From Marisimplicoccus sp038110465 (GTDB taxonomy: Bacteria; Bacteroidota; Bacteroidia; Flavobacteriales; Flavobacteriaceae), in the NCBI GenBank assembly GCA_038110465.1, contig JAYNJU010000002.1, positions 62,001 through 126,000 on the forward strand: 64,000 bases of DNA, in the 5' to 3' direction. Positions 42,725 to 51,334 of this stretch are shown here, piece after piece. The notes under the pieces are model-generated. The model was not told the DNA's origin. It made no database searches and saw nothing but the letters and a program-made list of their open reading frames with translations. Within the stretch, counting starts at the first letter, position 1; every line of letters starts with the position of its first letter. The position numbers and the translations under genes were made by a program.

Positions 42725-44299
42725 ATGAAAAAAACTATTTTAATTTTAAGTATAACTTTAACTTTTTCTCTTTATCCTCAGGAAGAAAAGGTTTCAGACG
42801 GTCCGTTTACACAACTTATTATTAGGGGTGCAACTTTAATTAATGGTAACGGAAGTCCACCAATAGGGCCAGTAGATATTGTGGTTGAAAATAATATTAT
42901 CAAATCTATAATTAATGTTGGTTATCCTGGTGTAGAAATAAACGAAGAAAGAAGACCTAAGTTAATTGATGGTGGAAAAGAAATAGATGCTTTCGAAATG
43001 TATGTTCTTCCTGGGTTTATAGATATGCATGGACATATTGGAGGAGGTCCACAAGGAGCAGACCCTGATTATGTTTTCAAATTATGGATGGGTCATGGAA
43101 TTACAACTGTAAGAGAACCTAGCGGAAGGGGAATAGACTTTAGTGTTGATTTAAAAAATAAGAGTCTTAAAAATGAAATAATTGCACCTAGAATCAAGGT
43201 TTATTCTAGTTTTGGGTCAGGGTTTGGAAAAGAAATTAGCTCTACTGAAGAAGCTAGACAATGGGTTAGACTAAATGCAAAAAAAGGAGCAGATGGAATT
43301 AAATTTTTTGGTGCAGATCCGGAAATAATGAAGGCTGCGTTGGAAGAAAATAACTCGTTAGGTCTAGGTTCTGCAATGCATCATGCACAATTGAGAGTTG
43401 CAAAATGGAATGTTTTGAATTCAGCAAGATCGGGACTTACATCTATGGAACATTGGTACGGACTTCCTGAAGCACTCTTTAATGAAAGAACAATTCAAAA
43501 TTACCCAAGTAACTACAATTACTCTAATGAACAGCATAGGTTTGAAGAAGCCGGAAAGCTATGGGAGCAAGCTGCTAAACCTGGAACTGAACACTGGAAT
43601 AATGTAATGAATGAATTGGTTGAACTAGACTTTACTATAGATCCAACATTTAATATTTATGAAGCAAGTAGAGATTTACAGAGGGCAAGAAGAGCAGAAT
43701 GGCATGAAGAATATACACTTCCTAGTTTATGGGAATTTTACCAACCTAGTAGAATCTCTCATGGATCTTATTGGCATTTTTGGGGTACTGAACAGGAAGT
43801 AGCTTGGAAAAAAAATTTTAATTTATGGATGACTTTTGTAAATGAATTTAAAAATAGAGGTGGTAGAGTTACTGTGGGATCTGATTCTGGTTTTATATTT
43901 CAACTTTATGGTTTTGCATATATTCGAGAACTTGAGCTTCTCAGAGAAGCTGGATTTCATCCAATCGAGGTTATAATGTCTGCTACTTTAAATGGTGCTG
44001 AAGCACTTGGAATGGATAAAGAAATTGGCTCAATTGAAATTGGCAAAAAAGCTGATATGATAATTATCGAAGAAAATCCACTTGAAAACTTAAAAGTATT
44101 ATATGGAACAGGAGCTATAAAACTAAATGAAAAAAACGAAGTTATAAGAGTTGGTGGGGTAAAGTTTACTATTAAGGATGGGATAATATATGATTCTAAA
44201 CAACTACTAAGAGAAGTTAAAGATATGGTCAAAAAAAGTAAAGAGGAATTAAAATATGAAATTTACCAACCAGGTTTAAGGGAAACTATTAATAACTAA
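42725..44299 (+). CDS. Exported amidohydrolase family protein
   Basis: 524 residues with a signal peptide (1-18). Amidohydrolase fold: beta-sandwich start LIIRGATLINGNGSPP, first metal motif GFIDMHGHIGGG (HxH), GITTVREPSG, later TSMEHWYGLP, and VTVGSDSG with the metal-binding Asp, then the closing sandwich GSIEIGKKADMIIIEENP. Related to imidazolonepropionase-like/prolidase-like exported hydrolases. Substrate unknown. Confidence 0.88.
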   Translation: MKKTILILSITLTFSLYPQEEKVSDGPFTQLIIRGATLINGNGSPPIGPVDIVVENNIIKSIINVGYPGVEINEERRPKLIDGGKEIDAFEMYVLPGFIDMHGHIGGGPQGADPDYVFKLWMGHGITTVREPSGRGIDFSVDLKNKSLKNEIIAPRIKVYSSFGSGFGKEISSTEEARQWVRLNAKKGADGIKFFGADPEIMKAALEENNSLGLGSAMHHAQLRVAKWNVLNSARSGLTSMEHWYGLPEALFNERTIQNYPSNYNYSNEQHRFEEAGKLWEQAAKPGTEHWNNVMNELVELDFTIDPTFNIYEASRDLQRARRAEWHEEYTLPSLWEFYQPSRISHGSYWHFWGTEQEVAWKKNFNLWMTFVNEFKNRGGRVTVGSDSGFIFQLYGFAYIRELELLREAGFHPIEVIMSATLNGAEALGMDKEIGSIEIGKKADMIIIEENPLENLKVLYGTGAIKLNEKNEVIRVGGVKFTIKDGIIYDSKQLLREVKDMVKKSKEELKYEIYQPGLRETINN

Positions 44300-44303
44300 A
44301 TGA

Positions 44304-45089
44304 TTAATTATTCTTTAAAAACTCATGCATCTTTGAATTGAAAATGTTTGGTTTTTCAATATTAACAACATGACCACAATTAGGTATAACATATAATTCT
44401 GAGCTTTTGTGTATTGAAGATAACTCCTTTACAGCTGGCAAAAACATATAATCTTGATCTCCCATAATATAAAATGTTGGAATCTTAATATCAATCTGTC
44501 TAAAGAATTTTAATAGAGGAACAAGCTCAGAAGTTAGTTTGAACCATTTATTAAATTCCTTTTGATACAATTTCTTAGCTTCATTAACAAATAAAGATCT
44601 TGATTCTTTATGATTTTTGTTAGGCATTATGATAAATGCAAAAAATCTATAAATCCACATATATGGTAAAATTGATTTTGTAGAATTTCCCAAAAACATA
44701 AGAACTTTTGATCTTAAATTTAATTTCATAATAGCGCCTCCCATAATTAAACTTCTAACTTTATTAGGATTTTTTTCAGCAAAATTTCTAATTAAAATTG
44801 AACCTAAGGAAATACCTACGAAATGTGAATTTTTAATTTTTTCAGCATTTATAACTTCCAAAATATCATTAGTAATTGAATTAAAAGTATATTTCTTCTT
44901 AAAAGGATTTATTGGAATAGATTTAGATTTTCCATGACCTCTTAAGTCTAGAAGAAGAAGGTTGTATTTATCTGAAAAATATTTAATTTGTTTAAACCAA
45001 ATTGTAGAACTACCACCAGCACCATGTACAAAAGTAATCCATTCAGCATCTTTTTTTTTGCTTATGTATTTCTTATAATGAATCATCAA
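44304..45089 (-). CDS. Alpha/beta hydrolase
   Basis: 261 residues. Oxyanion segment FVHGAGGSSTIWFKQ, LLLDLRGHGKS, nucleophile elbow FVGISLGSIL (Ser in GxSxG), acid YIMGDQDYMF, and final histidine NCGHVVNIEKP: a complete triad. Substrate not predictable. Overlaps the upstream pyrF by four bases (ATGA type), so translationally coupled to it. Confidence 0.9.
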   Translation of the reverse strand: MMIHYKKYISKKKDAEWITFVHGAGGSSTIWFKQIKYFSDKYNLLLLDLRGHGKSKSIPINPFKKKYTFNSITNDILEVINAEKIKNSHFVGISLGSILIRNFAEKNPNKVRSLIMGGAIMKLNLRSKVLMFLGNSTKSILPYMWIYRFFAFIIMPNKNHKESRSLFVNEAKKLYQKEFNKWFKLTSELVPLLKFFRQIDIKIPTFYIMGDQDYMFLPAVKELSSIHKSSELYVIPNCGHVVNIEKPNIFNSKMHEFLKNN

Positions 45090-45916
45090 GCTAAATCTAA
45101 TAAAAATTTCTCCATCTCTTCTTTTATCTTCTTTGCCTCTATTCTAGCTGAATCTGCAAAGTCATCATTAATTGAAGAATAAATTATTGACCTTGAAGAA
45201 TTGATGATGATTTTAAGATCTTTATCTAAACCTGCTTCACAAATTTTTGATAAACTTCCTCCTTGAGCACCTAATCCAGGAATCAATAAATAAGAGTCAG
45301 GAACTAATTGTCTAATTTTTTTAATTTCATCAGTGTTTTTTGCTCCAACAACATACATTAATCTTTCACTATTTTTCCATGATCTTGAAATTTTAATTAC
45401 TTTTTCATAGAGTTTCTCATTAGTGCCTTCAATTAAACTCTCTTGAAAATCAATTGATCCAACATTTGAAGTTAAAGCAAGTAAAAAAACGTATTTATTT
45501 TTCACCTCAAGAAAAGGTTCAACAGAATCAGACCCCATATATGGTGAAACTGTAATTGAGTCAAAATCAAGATTTTTAAGAAAAGCTTCTGCATACATTT
45601 TGGATGTGTTACCTATATCTCCTCTTTTTGCGTCTGCTATTGTAAATATTTCTGGATAAAATTCATTTAAATAATTAGAGATTTTTTTTAATGAATTAAA
45701 TCCATTTACATCATAAGCCTCAAAAAAGGCTATATTAGGTTTATAAGCCACAGCGTAATCACTTGTGTAATCTATTATCTTTTTTGCAAATTCAAATATT
45801 GGATCCTCTTCCTTTAAAAGAGATTTAGGAATTTTTTTTTGGTCAATGTCGAGTCCAATACATAAAAATGATTTCTTTTTTAATATTTGATTATTTAGTT
45901 TATCAGATGTTATCAT
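45086..45916 (-). CDS. pyrF: Orotidine-5'-phosphate decarboxylase
   Basis: 276 residues, the longer type 2 form. Active-site signature FTIADAKRGDIGNTS (Asp-Lys-Asp array) and the phosphate-binding LLIPGLGAQGG...NSSRSIIY are present. Last step of UMP synthesis. Part of the minus-strand order purM - prfA - pyrF, a common Flavobacteriia grouping, one base after prfA. Confidence 0.96.
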   Translation of the reverse strand: MITSDKLNNQILKKKSFLCIGLDIDQKKIPKSLLKEEDPIFEFAKKIIDYTSDYAVAYKPNIAFFEAYDVNGFNSLKKISNYLNEFYPEIFTIADAKRGDIGNTSKMYAEAFLKNLDFDSITVSPYMGSDSVEPFLEVKNKYVFLLALTSNVGSIDFQESLIEGTNEKLYEKVIKISRSWKNSERLMYVVGAKNTDEIKKIRQLVPDSYLLIPGLGAQGGSLSKICEAGLDKDLKIIINSSRSIIYSSINDDFADSARIEAKKIKEEMEKFLLDLA

Positions 45917-45917
45917 T

Positions 45918-46988
45918 TTAACCTGCTTCTTTGAGTCTTTCTGTATTTATAAATAATTTTATTTCATCTATTAATCGAGAAACATCACCATCAAGAATTT
46001 TAGGTAAATCATAAAGAGTAAGTCCAATCCTGTGATCAGTCACTCTTCCTTGAGGATAATTGTATGTTCTAATTTTTGCCGACCTATCTCCAGATTTAAC
46101 TAATTCGTTTCTTTTTTTTGAATCAGATTCCATTCTCTTATTTAGTTCAATTTCATAAAGCCTAGACCTAAGAACCTTAAGAGCTTTTTCTTTGTTTTTA
46201 TGCTGTGATTTTTGATCTTGACATTGAGCAACTACTCCTGTAGGCTCATGAGTTAATCTTACTGCAGAGTATGTTGTATTTACTGACTGACCACCTGGAC
46301 CTGATGAACAGAAATAGTCAACTCTAACTTCACTCATATTAATTTCTACATCAAATTCTTCAGCTTCTGGAAGAATCATTACTGTAGCAGCAGAAGTATG
46401 AACTCTACCTTGAGTTTCAGTTTGAGGAACTCTTTGTACTCTATGAACTCCTGATTCATATTTTAATTCACCATAAACATCTTCACCAGATATCTCAAAT
46501 ATAATCTCTTTAAAACCACCCGCAGTTCCCTCACTAGTATCAACAAGGCTTATATTCCAATTTCTTTCTTGAGCAAACTTAGTGTACATTCTATAAAGGT
46601 CTCCTGCAAATATACTTGCTTCATCTCCTCCAGTACCAGCTCTTATTTCCACAACAACATTTTTTGAATCATCAGGATCTTTGGGAATTAACATTATTTT
46701 GATTTCTTCTTCAAGTTTTTCGATTGACTCCTTAGAAATTTCAAGTTGCTCTCTAGCCATTTCGATCATTTCATTATCATCAGAAGATTTAAGATACTCC
46801 TCCGCTTCGTTTTTTTGATCTAAAGCATCTTTATATTCTTTACCCTTATTAACAAGTAAACTCAAATCTTTAAGTTCTTTGTTTAGCTCAATATATTTTT
46901 TTTGATCAGAGATTATATCCGGATTACTAATCATTTGATATATTTCATCATATCTCTTTTGTACTATATCAATTTTTTCAGTTAGCAT
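45918..46988 (-). CDS. prfA: Peptide chain release factor 1
   Basis: 356 residues. The stop-codon-reading tripeptide is P-Q-T in HRVQRVPQTETQGRVHTS, and the peptidyl-transferase GGQ motif is in CSSGPGGQSVNT, both in the RF1 arrangement. The N-terminal coiled domain (EEIKIMLIPKDPDD) is normal. Recognises UAA and UAG. No frameshift, full length. Confidence 0.97.
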   Translation of the reverse strand: MLTEKIDIVQKRYDEIYQMISNPDIISDQKKYIELNKELKDLSLLVNKGKEYKDALDQKNEAEEYLKSSDDNEMIEMAREQLEISKESIEKLEEEIKIMLIPKDPDDSKNVVVEIRAGTGGDEASIFAGDLYRMYTKFAQERNWNISLVDTSEGTAGGFKEIIFEISGEDVYGELKYESGVHRVQRVPQTETQGRVHTSAATVMILPEAEEFDVEINMSEVRVDYFCSSGPGGQSVNTTYSAVRLTHEPTGVVAQCQDQKSQHKNKEKALKVLRSRLYEIELNKRMESDSKKRNELVKSGDRSAKIRTYNYPQGRVTDHRIGLTLYDLPKILDGDVSRLIDEIKLFINTERLKEAG

Positions 46989-46996
46989 ATTTTTAT

Positions 46997-48163
46997 TTAA
47001 TATTCAAAATTACCTAATTCTGATTGAATTGTTAATTTCTTTTTGTTTGACTCAAATACCTCGCCTATAACTTTAGCTTCAACACCTAGTGACTTTGAGA
47101 TATTAATTATATCATTTTTTATTTTTGGGTCAATATACATTTCCATTCTATGCCCCATATTAAACACCTTATACATTTCCTTAGGATCTGTGTCAGACTC
47201 ATTCTGAATTAAATTAAAAATTGGAGGTATTTCAAATAGATTATTCTTTACTATGTGAAGATTTTCAATAAAATGAAGAATTTTTGTTTGACCACCACCT
47301 GTACAATGAATAATTCCATGGATACTCTTTCTCCCGACTTTATCAAATATTCTTTTTAGAATTGGTGAATAAGATCTTGTAGGTGATAAAAGCATTTTTC
47401 CGATATCAATTTCAATTCCAGTTAGCTTATCATTTAATTTTTTTGATCCACAATAAGTTAGATCATCTGGTACTTCATTATTGAACGACTCAGGATATTT
47501 TTTCTTTAAATAATTTGAAAGCACATCATGTCTTGCAGAAGTTAAACCATTACTTCCAATTCCTGAATTATATTCATTATCATAAGATGAAAGTCCTGAA
47601 GAAGATAATCCAATAATTATATCTCCAGCTTTAATGTTAGCATTATCTATTATTTGATCTTTTCTAATTCTTGCTGTTAAACAAGAATCAACAATTATGG
47701 TTCTAACTAAATCTCCAACATCAGCAGTTTCTCCGCCTCCACTTATAATATTGATTCCATGATTTTGATAAAACTCTAAAATTTCGGTTGTCCCAGAAAT
47801 AATTTCTGAAATTACTTCACCTGGAATTTTATTTTTATTTCTACCAATAGTTGATGAAATAACCATATTATCAATAGCACCAACACAAGCTACATCATCT
47901 AAATTCATTACAATAGAGTCCTGTGCAATTCCTTTCCAAACAGAAATATCTCCTGTTTCTTTCCAATAAACATAAGCTAAAGATGATTTTGTACCTGCAC
48001 CATCTGAATGAATTATTAGAGCATGATCCTTTGAATTGGAAATGTAGTCAGGTAGAATTTTACAAAAAGCTTTTGGATAAAGACCTTTATCTTGATTTTT
48101 GATAGCATTATGTACATCTTCTTTATCAGAAGATACACCTCTTAATTTATATCTATTGGTCAT
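46997..48163 (-). CDS. purM: Phosphoribosylformylglycinamidine cyclo-ligase
   Basis: 388 residues, the Bacteroidetes PurM form. ATP-grasp-like PurM fold with HSDGAGTKSSLAYVYWKE, the metal-binding QDSIVMNLDDVACVGA, ISGGGETADVGD and HCTGGGQTKIL. Closes the imidazole ring in purine synthesis (FGAM to AIR). Divergent from glnA across a 309-base spacer; eight bases before prfA. Confidence 0.94.
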   Translation of the reverse strand: MTNRYKLRGVSSDKEDVHNAIKNQDKGLYPKAFCKILPDYISNSKDHALIIHSDGAGTKSSLAYVYWKETGDISVWKGIAQDSIVMNLDDVACVGAIDNMVISSTIGRNKNKIPGEVISEIISGTTEILEFYQNHGINIISGGGETADVGDLVRTIIVDSCLTARIRKDQIIDNANIKAGDIIIGLSSSGLSSYDNEYNSGIGSNGLTSARHDVLSNYLKKKYPESFNNEVPDDLTYCGSKKLNDKLTGIEIDIGKMLLSPTRSYSPILKRIFDKVGRKSIHGIIHCTGGGQTKILHFIENLHIVKNNLFEIPPIFNLIQNESDTDPKEMYKVFNMGHRMEMYIDPKIKNDIINISKSLGVEAKVIGEVFESNKKKLTIQSELGNFEY

Positions 48164-48472
48164 TTATGCTGTAAAGTTATCAAAAAAAAATCTTAATAAG
48201 TTTTTAAAAAATCTTAAGATTAAACTACATCATTTTTTTTGGATTGATCTAAATTTGGTTTGAGTTTTATTATCTGAATATTAATTTATTATGAAAAATT
48301 TATTTTGATTTTCTTAATGCATTTTTCTTAAAAATTTGATTAAAAATTATAAGTAAATTTTATTTTCTATATAAAAAAATATCATATTAATAATTCTCTA
48401 ATAATTAGAAACAGTTAAATAAAATAAAGGTTATAAAAAAATTAAATTGACCCTAAATTAAAAACAATTAAT
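48164..48472. promoter_or_regulatory. Divergent regulatory spacer between purM and glnA
   Basis: 309 non-coding bases, very AT-rich. Seen: the palindrome at 48210-48221 (own entry), an extra half-site AAATCTTAATAAG at 48188-48200, a perfect TAAATTTG -7 element on the plus strand at 48250-48257 (which would give glnA a leader of about 210 nt), and TAACTTTA on the minus strand close to purM. No open reading frame and no strong hairpin seen. Confidence 0.5.
48210..48223. promoter_or_regulatory. Palindromic site shared with gltBD
   Basis: AATCTTAAGATTAA, with a 12-bp perfect palindromic core (48210-48221), identical to 14 bases inside the 18-bp palindrome upstream of gltB. The centre is 34.5 bp upstream of the TAAATTTG candidate -7 element of glnA, i.e. 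where an activator would touch the -33 region. It is also only 47 bases from the purM start, so purM control cannot be excluded. Confidence 0.45.
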
Positions 48473-49477
48473 ATGAGCAAATCTAAATTAGAATATATTT
48501 GGCTTGATGGTTACACTCCAACTGCCAATATGAGAAGTAAAACTAAAATCATGAGTAATTTTAGTGGTAAACTTGAAGATTGTCCCGAATGGAGTTTTGA
48601 TGGTTCATCAACTCAACAAGCAGAGGGTAACTCTTCTGACTGTATACTCAAACCTGTTGCAATATACCCTGATCCAACAAGAGAAAGTGGATTTTTAGTA
48701 ATGAATGAGGTACTTAACCCTGATGGTACTCCCCATGTTTCAAATTCTAGGTCTACTATTGATGATGATGATAATGACTTTTGGTTTGGGTTTGAGCAAG
48801 AATACTTTATAATGGATACTGAGACTCAACTACCACTAGGTTTTCCAATGGGTGGATATCCAGGTCCTCAAGGTCTATATTATTGTTCAGTTGGGGGAAA
48901 GAATACTCATGGAAGAGAATTAGTTGAAATTCACTCAGACTTATGTTTGGAAGCTGGTTTAAACTTTGAGGGAATTAATCAAGAAGTAGCATCTGGTCAG
49001 TGGGAGTTTCAGATCTTTGCAAAAGGTGCTAAGAGTGCTGGAGATCAGATTTGGGTGGCTAGATATATGTTAGATCGATTAACTGAAGATTATGGCTATT
49101 ATATTGAGTACCATCCTAAACCTATTAAAGGCGATTGGAATGGTTCAGGTATGCATGCTAACTTTTCAAATTCTACACTAAGAACATGTGGAGATAAAGC
49201 AACTTATGAAAAAATCTGTGAGGCTTTTAGACCAGTAACTAAAGAACACATTGAAGTTTATGGAGAGTTTAACGATCAAAGATTAACAGGACTTCATGAA
49301 ACACAATCAATTAATGAATTTAGTTTTGGTGTTTCTGATAGAGGTGCTTCTATTAGGATTCCAATTGGAACAGTTGAAAGTGGTTGGAAAGGTTGGCTAG
49401 AAGATAGAAGGCCTGCATCTAATGCTGACCCATATAAAGTGGCTGCAAGAATTATTAAGACTGTAAAAAGCGCATAA
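48473..49477 (+). CDS. glnA: Glutamine synthetase, type II
   Basis: 334 residues, the short eukaryotic-like GSII form. Beta-grasp start LEYIWLDGYTPTANMRSKTK and WSFDGSSTQQAEGNSSD, then catalytic domain with FGFEQEYFIMD, QWEFQIF, GDWNGSGMHANFS, the RLTGLHETQSINEFSFG segment and RGASIRIP. Makes glutamine from glutamate and ammonia. With gltBD it forms GS-GOGAT. GSII has no adenylylation site in the usual sense, so control is likely transcriptional. Confidence 0.97.
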   Translation: MSKSKLEYIWLDGYTPTANMRSKTKIMSNFSGKLEDCPEWSFDGSSTQQAEGNSSDCILKPVAIYPDPTRESGFLVMNEVLNPDGTPHVSNSRSTIDDDDNDFWFGFEQEYFIMDTETQLPLGFPMGGYPGPQGLYYCSVGGKNTHGRELVEIHSDLCLEAGLNFEGINQEVASGQWEFQIFAKGAKSAGDQIWVARYMLDRLTEDYGYYIEYHPKPIKGDWNGSGMHANFSNSTLRTCGDKATYEKICEAFRPVTKEHIEVYGEFNDQRLTGLHETQSINEFSFGVSDRGASIRIPIGTVESGWKGWLEDRRPASNADPYKVAARIIKTVKSA

Positions 49478-49485
49478 TTTCTTCT

Positions 49486-50424
49486 TTAACTAAACAAAGG
49501 GATTATAAAAGCTAGATATAACACTAGCAAAATAATCCCTTTTTTTCTTGATAAAACATTCTTTTTCTTAAAGTAAGCTAATGGAAAAATTATAAAAGAA
49601 AATGCTATAACCCAGATCATATCGCTAAAAATAATTTTACTATCTATATTTTCAATAGGTAAAATAGTAGATGTAACACCTAAAACAACAAGTAAATTAA
49701 AGATATTAGAACCAATTAAATTCCCTATAGAAAGGTCGTTTTGTTTTTTAAGAGAAGCAACAATAGATGCAGCAAGTTCAGGTATGCTTGTCCCTAAAGC
49801 TACCATAGAAATACTTATTACTCTTTCTGATATTTGGAATTTATTTGCAACATTAATAGCAGATTTAATTAATGTCTCTGATCCCAGCCATAAAAGAAAG
49901 CCACTAAAAATAATGTAGAAAAATGACCTAAATATTGATATTTTATGTAAGTCAATCTCTTCTGAAAATTCAGAAATACTATTTTTTTGGTATAGGAATA
50001 GATATGCAAGAATCACTACTATTGATATTAAAAGTAAAATTCCTTCTAATCTAGAAATACTGGAGCCTGTATAAATAAAAATAAAGAAAAGAATGGTTGA
50101 TATCATCATGATTGGAAAATCAGAAGAATAAAATCTAGGCTTTAAAGTTACAGGATATATTACACACAAAATTCCTAAGACTAATCCCATATTGGCAATA
50201 TTTGATCCTAAGACATTACCTAAAGCAAAACTTGGAAATCCCTCAATAGCTGCATTAAGACTAACAATTAATTCAGGAGCAGAAGTTGCAAAAGAAACTA
50301 CTGTCATACCAATAATAATTTTTGGGACAGAAAACTTAAGAGAAATGTCTACAGAAGATTTAGTAAGTAAATCTCCACCATGAGAAAGTAATACAATTCC
50401 AAAAATAATACCTAAGAAATCCAA
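49486..50424 (-). CDS. Calcium/sodium antiporter, CaCA family (YrbG-like)
   Basis: 312 residues, ten transmembrane helices in two inverted halves. Alpha repeats SFATSAPELIVSLNA and ALGTSIPELAASIVAS with GNVLGSNIANMG and GNLIGSNIFNLL carry the acidic ion ligands. Exchanges Na+ for Ca2+ or related cations. It starts 14 bases after a tRNA-Arg gene on the same strand. Its 3' 50 bases double as the terminator of the converging glnA. Confidence 0.92.
   Translation of the reverse strand: MDFLGIIFGIVLLSHGGDLLTKSSVDISLKFSVPKIIIGMTVVSFATSAPELIVSLNAAIEGFPSFALGNVLGSNIANMGLVLGILCVIYPVTLKPRFYSSDFPIMMISTILFFIFIYTGSSISRLEGILLLISIVVILAYLFLYQKNSISEFSEEIDLHKISIFRSFFYIIFSGFLLWLGSETLIKSAINVANKFQISERVISISMVALGTSIPELAASIVASLKKQNDLSIGNLIGSNIFNLLVVLGVTSTILPIENIDSKIIFSDMIWVIAFSFIIFPLAYFKKKNVLSRKKGIILLVLYLAFIIPLFS
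49496..49546 (+). terminator. glnA terminator embedded in the antiporter coding sequence
   Basis: AAAGGGATTAT (49496-49506) pairs perfectly with ATAATCCCTTT (49532-49542), and inside that the GCTAG/CTAGC arms (49511-49515, 49525-49529) stack a second helix. A T run (49540-49546) follows. It begins 18 bases after the glnA stop and lies within the last codons of the converging gene. Confidence 0.75.
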
Positions 50425-50438
50425 TATAAATTTTTTGA

Positions 50439-50510
50439 GGGCAATGGAGGACTCAAACCCCCATCTGAAGAGCCGTAATCTTCTGTTCTATTCAGTTGAA
50501 CTAATTGCCC
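50439..50510 (-). tRNA. tRNA-Arg (anticodon ACG), atypical tertiary residues
   Basis: Minus-strand cloverleaf with perfect acceptor (GGGCAAT/ATTGCCC), D stem (GTTC/GAAC), anticodon stem (GAAGA/TCTTC) around TTACGGC, and T stem GGGGG/CCTCC with one G-U. Unusual: the D loop reads AACTGAATA (only one G, where GG is expected) and the T loop reads TTTGAGT (T where C56 is expected), so the G19-C56 pair appears to be A-U. The base at the discriminator position is T and CCA is not encoded. Co-oriented with the antiporter gene. Confidence 0.85.
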
Positions 50511-50518
50511 ATTGAATG

Positions 50519-50526
50519 CAAATATA
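50519..50526 (-). promoter_or_regulatory. -7 element of the tRNA-Arg promoter
   Basis: TATATTTG on the minus strand, a perfect TAnnTTTG, ends nine bases before the first tRNA base. The following CA matches the rRNA promoter (TATATTTGCA). No clear TTG at -33. Confidence 0.5.
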
Positions 50527-50667
50527 AATTTAAATTCTATTTTAAATTGAATATTAAACATTTTAAATAATCTAAAAAAATTAGAAGAATTTGATTAATT
50601 AAATTAATGTTAAAATATTGATATTCAATTATATACAAAAAGTTATTAACAATTTGAACAATTTAGA

Positions 50668-50697
50668 TTGGAATAATAATTATTTATTCTATATTTA
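50668..50697 (+). promoter_or_regulatory. Promoter of the candidate structured RNA
   Basis: TTG at 50668-50670, 19 bases of spacer, then TATATTTA at 50690-50697 (one mismatch to TAnnTTTG). The spacing is ideal for this phylum. Transcription would begin near 50700-50704, which is where the first helix of the structured RNA starts. Confidence 0.55.
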
Positions 50698-50699
50698 TA

Positions 50700-50880
50700 T
50701 TAATCAAGTGAAAGATACGGCAAAATTCACCGTAACGTTCAAAACGAAAGTAGAGATTAAACTTGATTAACTCTAAAGATTAAAAAGTAGTCAAATTAAC
50801 TACTATTTGAAAAATTTTCGATCGTTTTTAGAGAAATTAGAGAGCCTGATTCACCTAGTGAGTCAGGCTTTCGAATTTTT
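50700..50880 (+). ncRNA. Candidate structured small RNA or regulatory leader
   Basis: About 180 nt with no reading frame. Helices seen: P1 TTAATCAAGT (50700-50709) with ACTTGATTAA (50761-50770), enclosing hairpins TACGG/CCGTA (50716-50734) and CGTT/AACG (50736-50746), a three-way junction; CTCTAAA (50771-50777) with TTTAGAG (50827-50833), enclosing AGTAGT/ACTACT (50786-50804); and the terminal terminator hairpin. An alternative hairpin, TAGAG-A-TTAA (50751-50760) with TTAACTCTA (50767-50775), would break both P1 and the second domain. It has its own promoter and ends 20 bases before a lipoprotein gene. I do not recognise a known family; Flavo-1 and 6S-Flavo RNAs are the first to compare. Confidence 0.6.
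50844..50880 (+). terminator. Intrinsic terminator at the end of the structured RNA
   Basis: GCCTGATTCAC (50844-50854) pairs with GTGAGTCAGGC (50858-50868) over 11 bp with one G-U and a CTA loop, followed by TTTCGAATTTTT. It is the strongest terminator in the window and no protein-coding gene precedes it on this strand for over a kilobase. Confidence 0.85.
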
Positions 50881-50899
50881 ATACTAAATTAATTTATCT

Positions 50900-51334
50900 A
50901 TGAAAAATTTTTTTATAATTATAACTATTTCAAGTCTACTTATTTCATGTGCTCAAGGATCAGGTAATCAAATGGCTGAGACTATTATTAATGGACCTCA
51001 AAATCAAATAGTTCTTGTTTCAATTCCAAATGAGTTAGACCAAATAAGTGATGATGAAACCTATGGTAATTTTGAGATTAATATTCCCGAAATTTCAAAA
51101 GATATTTTTGAAACCGCATCCATAAATGCATACATTCAGAGAACTTATGAAGATGATACTCCACAAAGATGGAGTCAACTTCCTCAAGTATTTCTAAACT
51201 CTGATAATAGTACCTCAGCTTACTTAAGCTTTGGAGAAGGTTTTATTAGAATCTCGTTTCAATCCGAAAATTCAGTTAAAGAGCTTTTTGACATATTCTC
51301 GGGTGGGACTATTAAGCTTGTAATAGTTAATTAA
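50900..51334 (+). CDS. Putative lipoprotein of unknown function
   Basis: 144 residues with a lipoprotein signal (lipobox LLISC, Cys17). The mature part is rich in beta-forming and acidic residues and shows no motif I recognise. It follows the structured RNA and its terminator by 20 bases and I see no independent promoter in that gap, so expression may depend on read-through. Its stop overlaps the end of the converging pirin gene by eight bases. Confidence 0.75.
   Translation: MKNFFIIITISSLLISCAQGSGNQMAETIINGPQNQIVLVSIPNELDQISDDETYGNFEINIPEISKDIFETASINAYIQRTYEDDTPQRWSQLPQVFLNSDNSTSAYLSFGEGFIRISFQSENSVKELFDIFSGGTIKLVIVN

Noticed and set aside
50516..50640. Search for a further gene between tRNA-Arg and the structured RNA promoter
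   Set aside because: Only AT-rich sequence with scattered stops; nothing beyond the tRNA promoter element can be supported.
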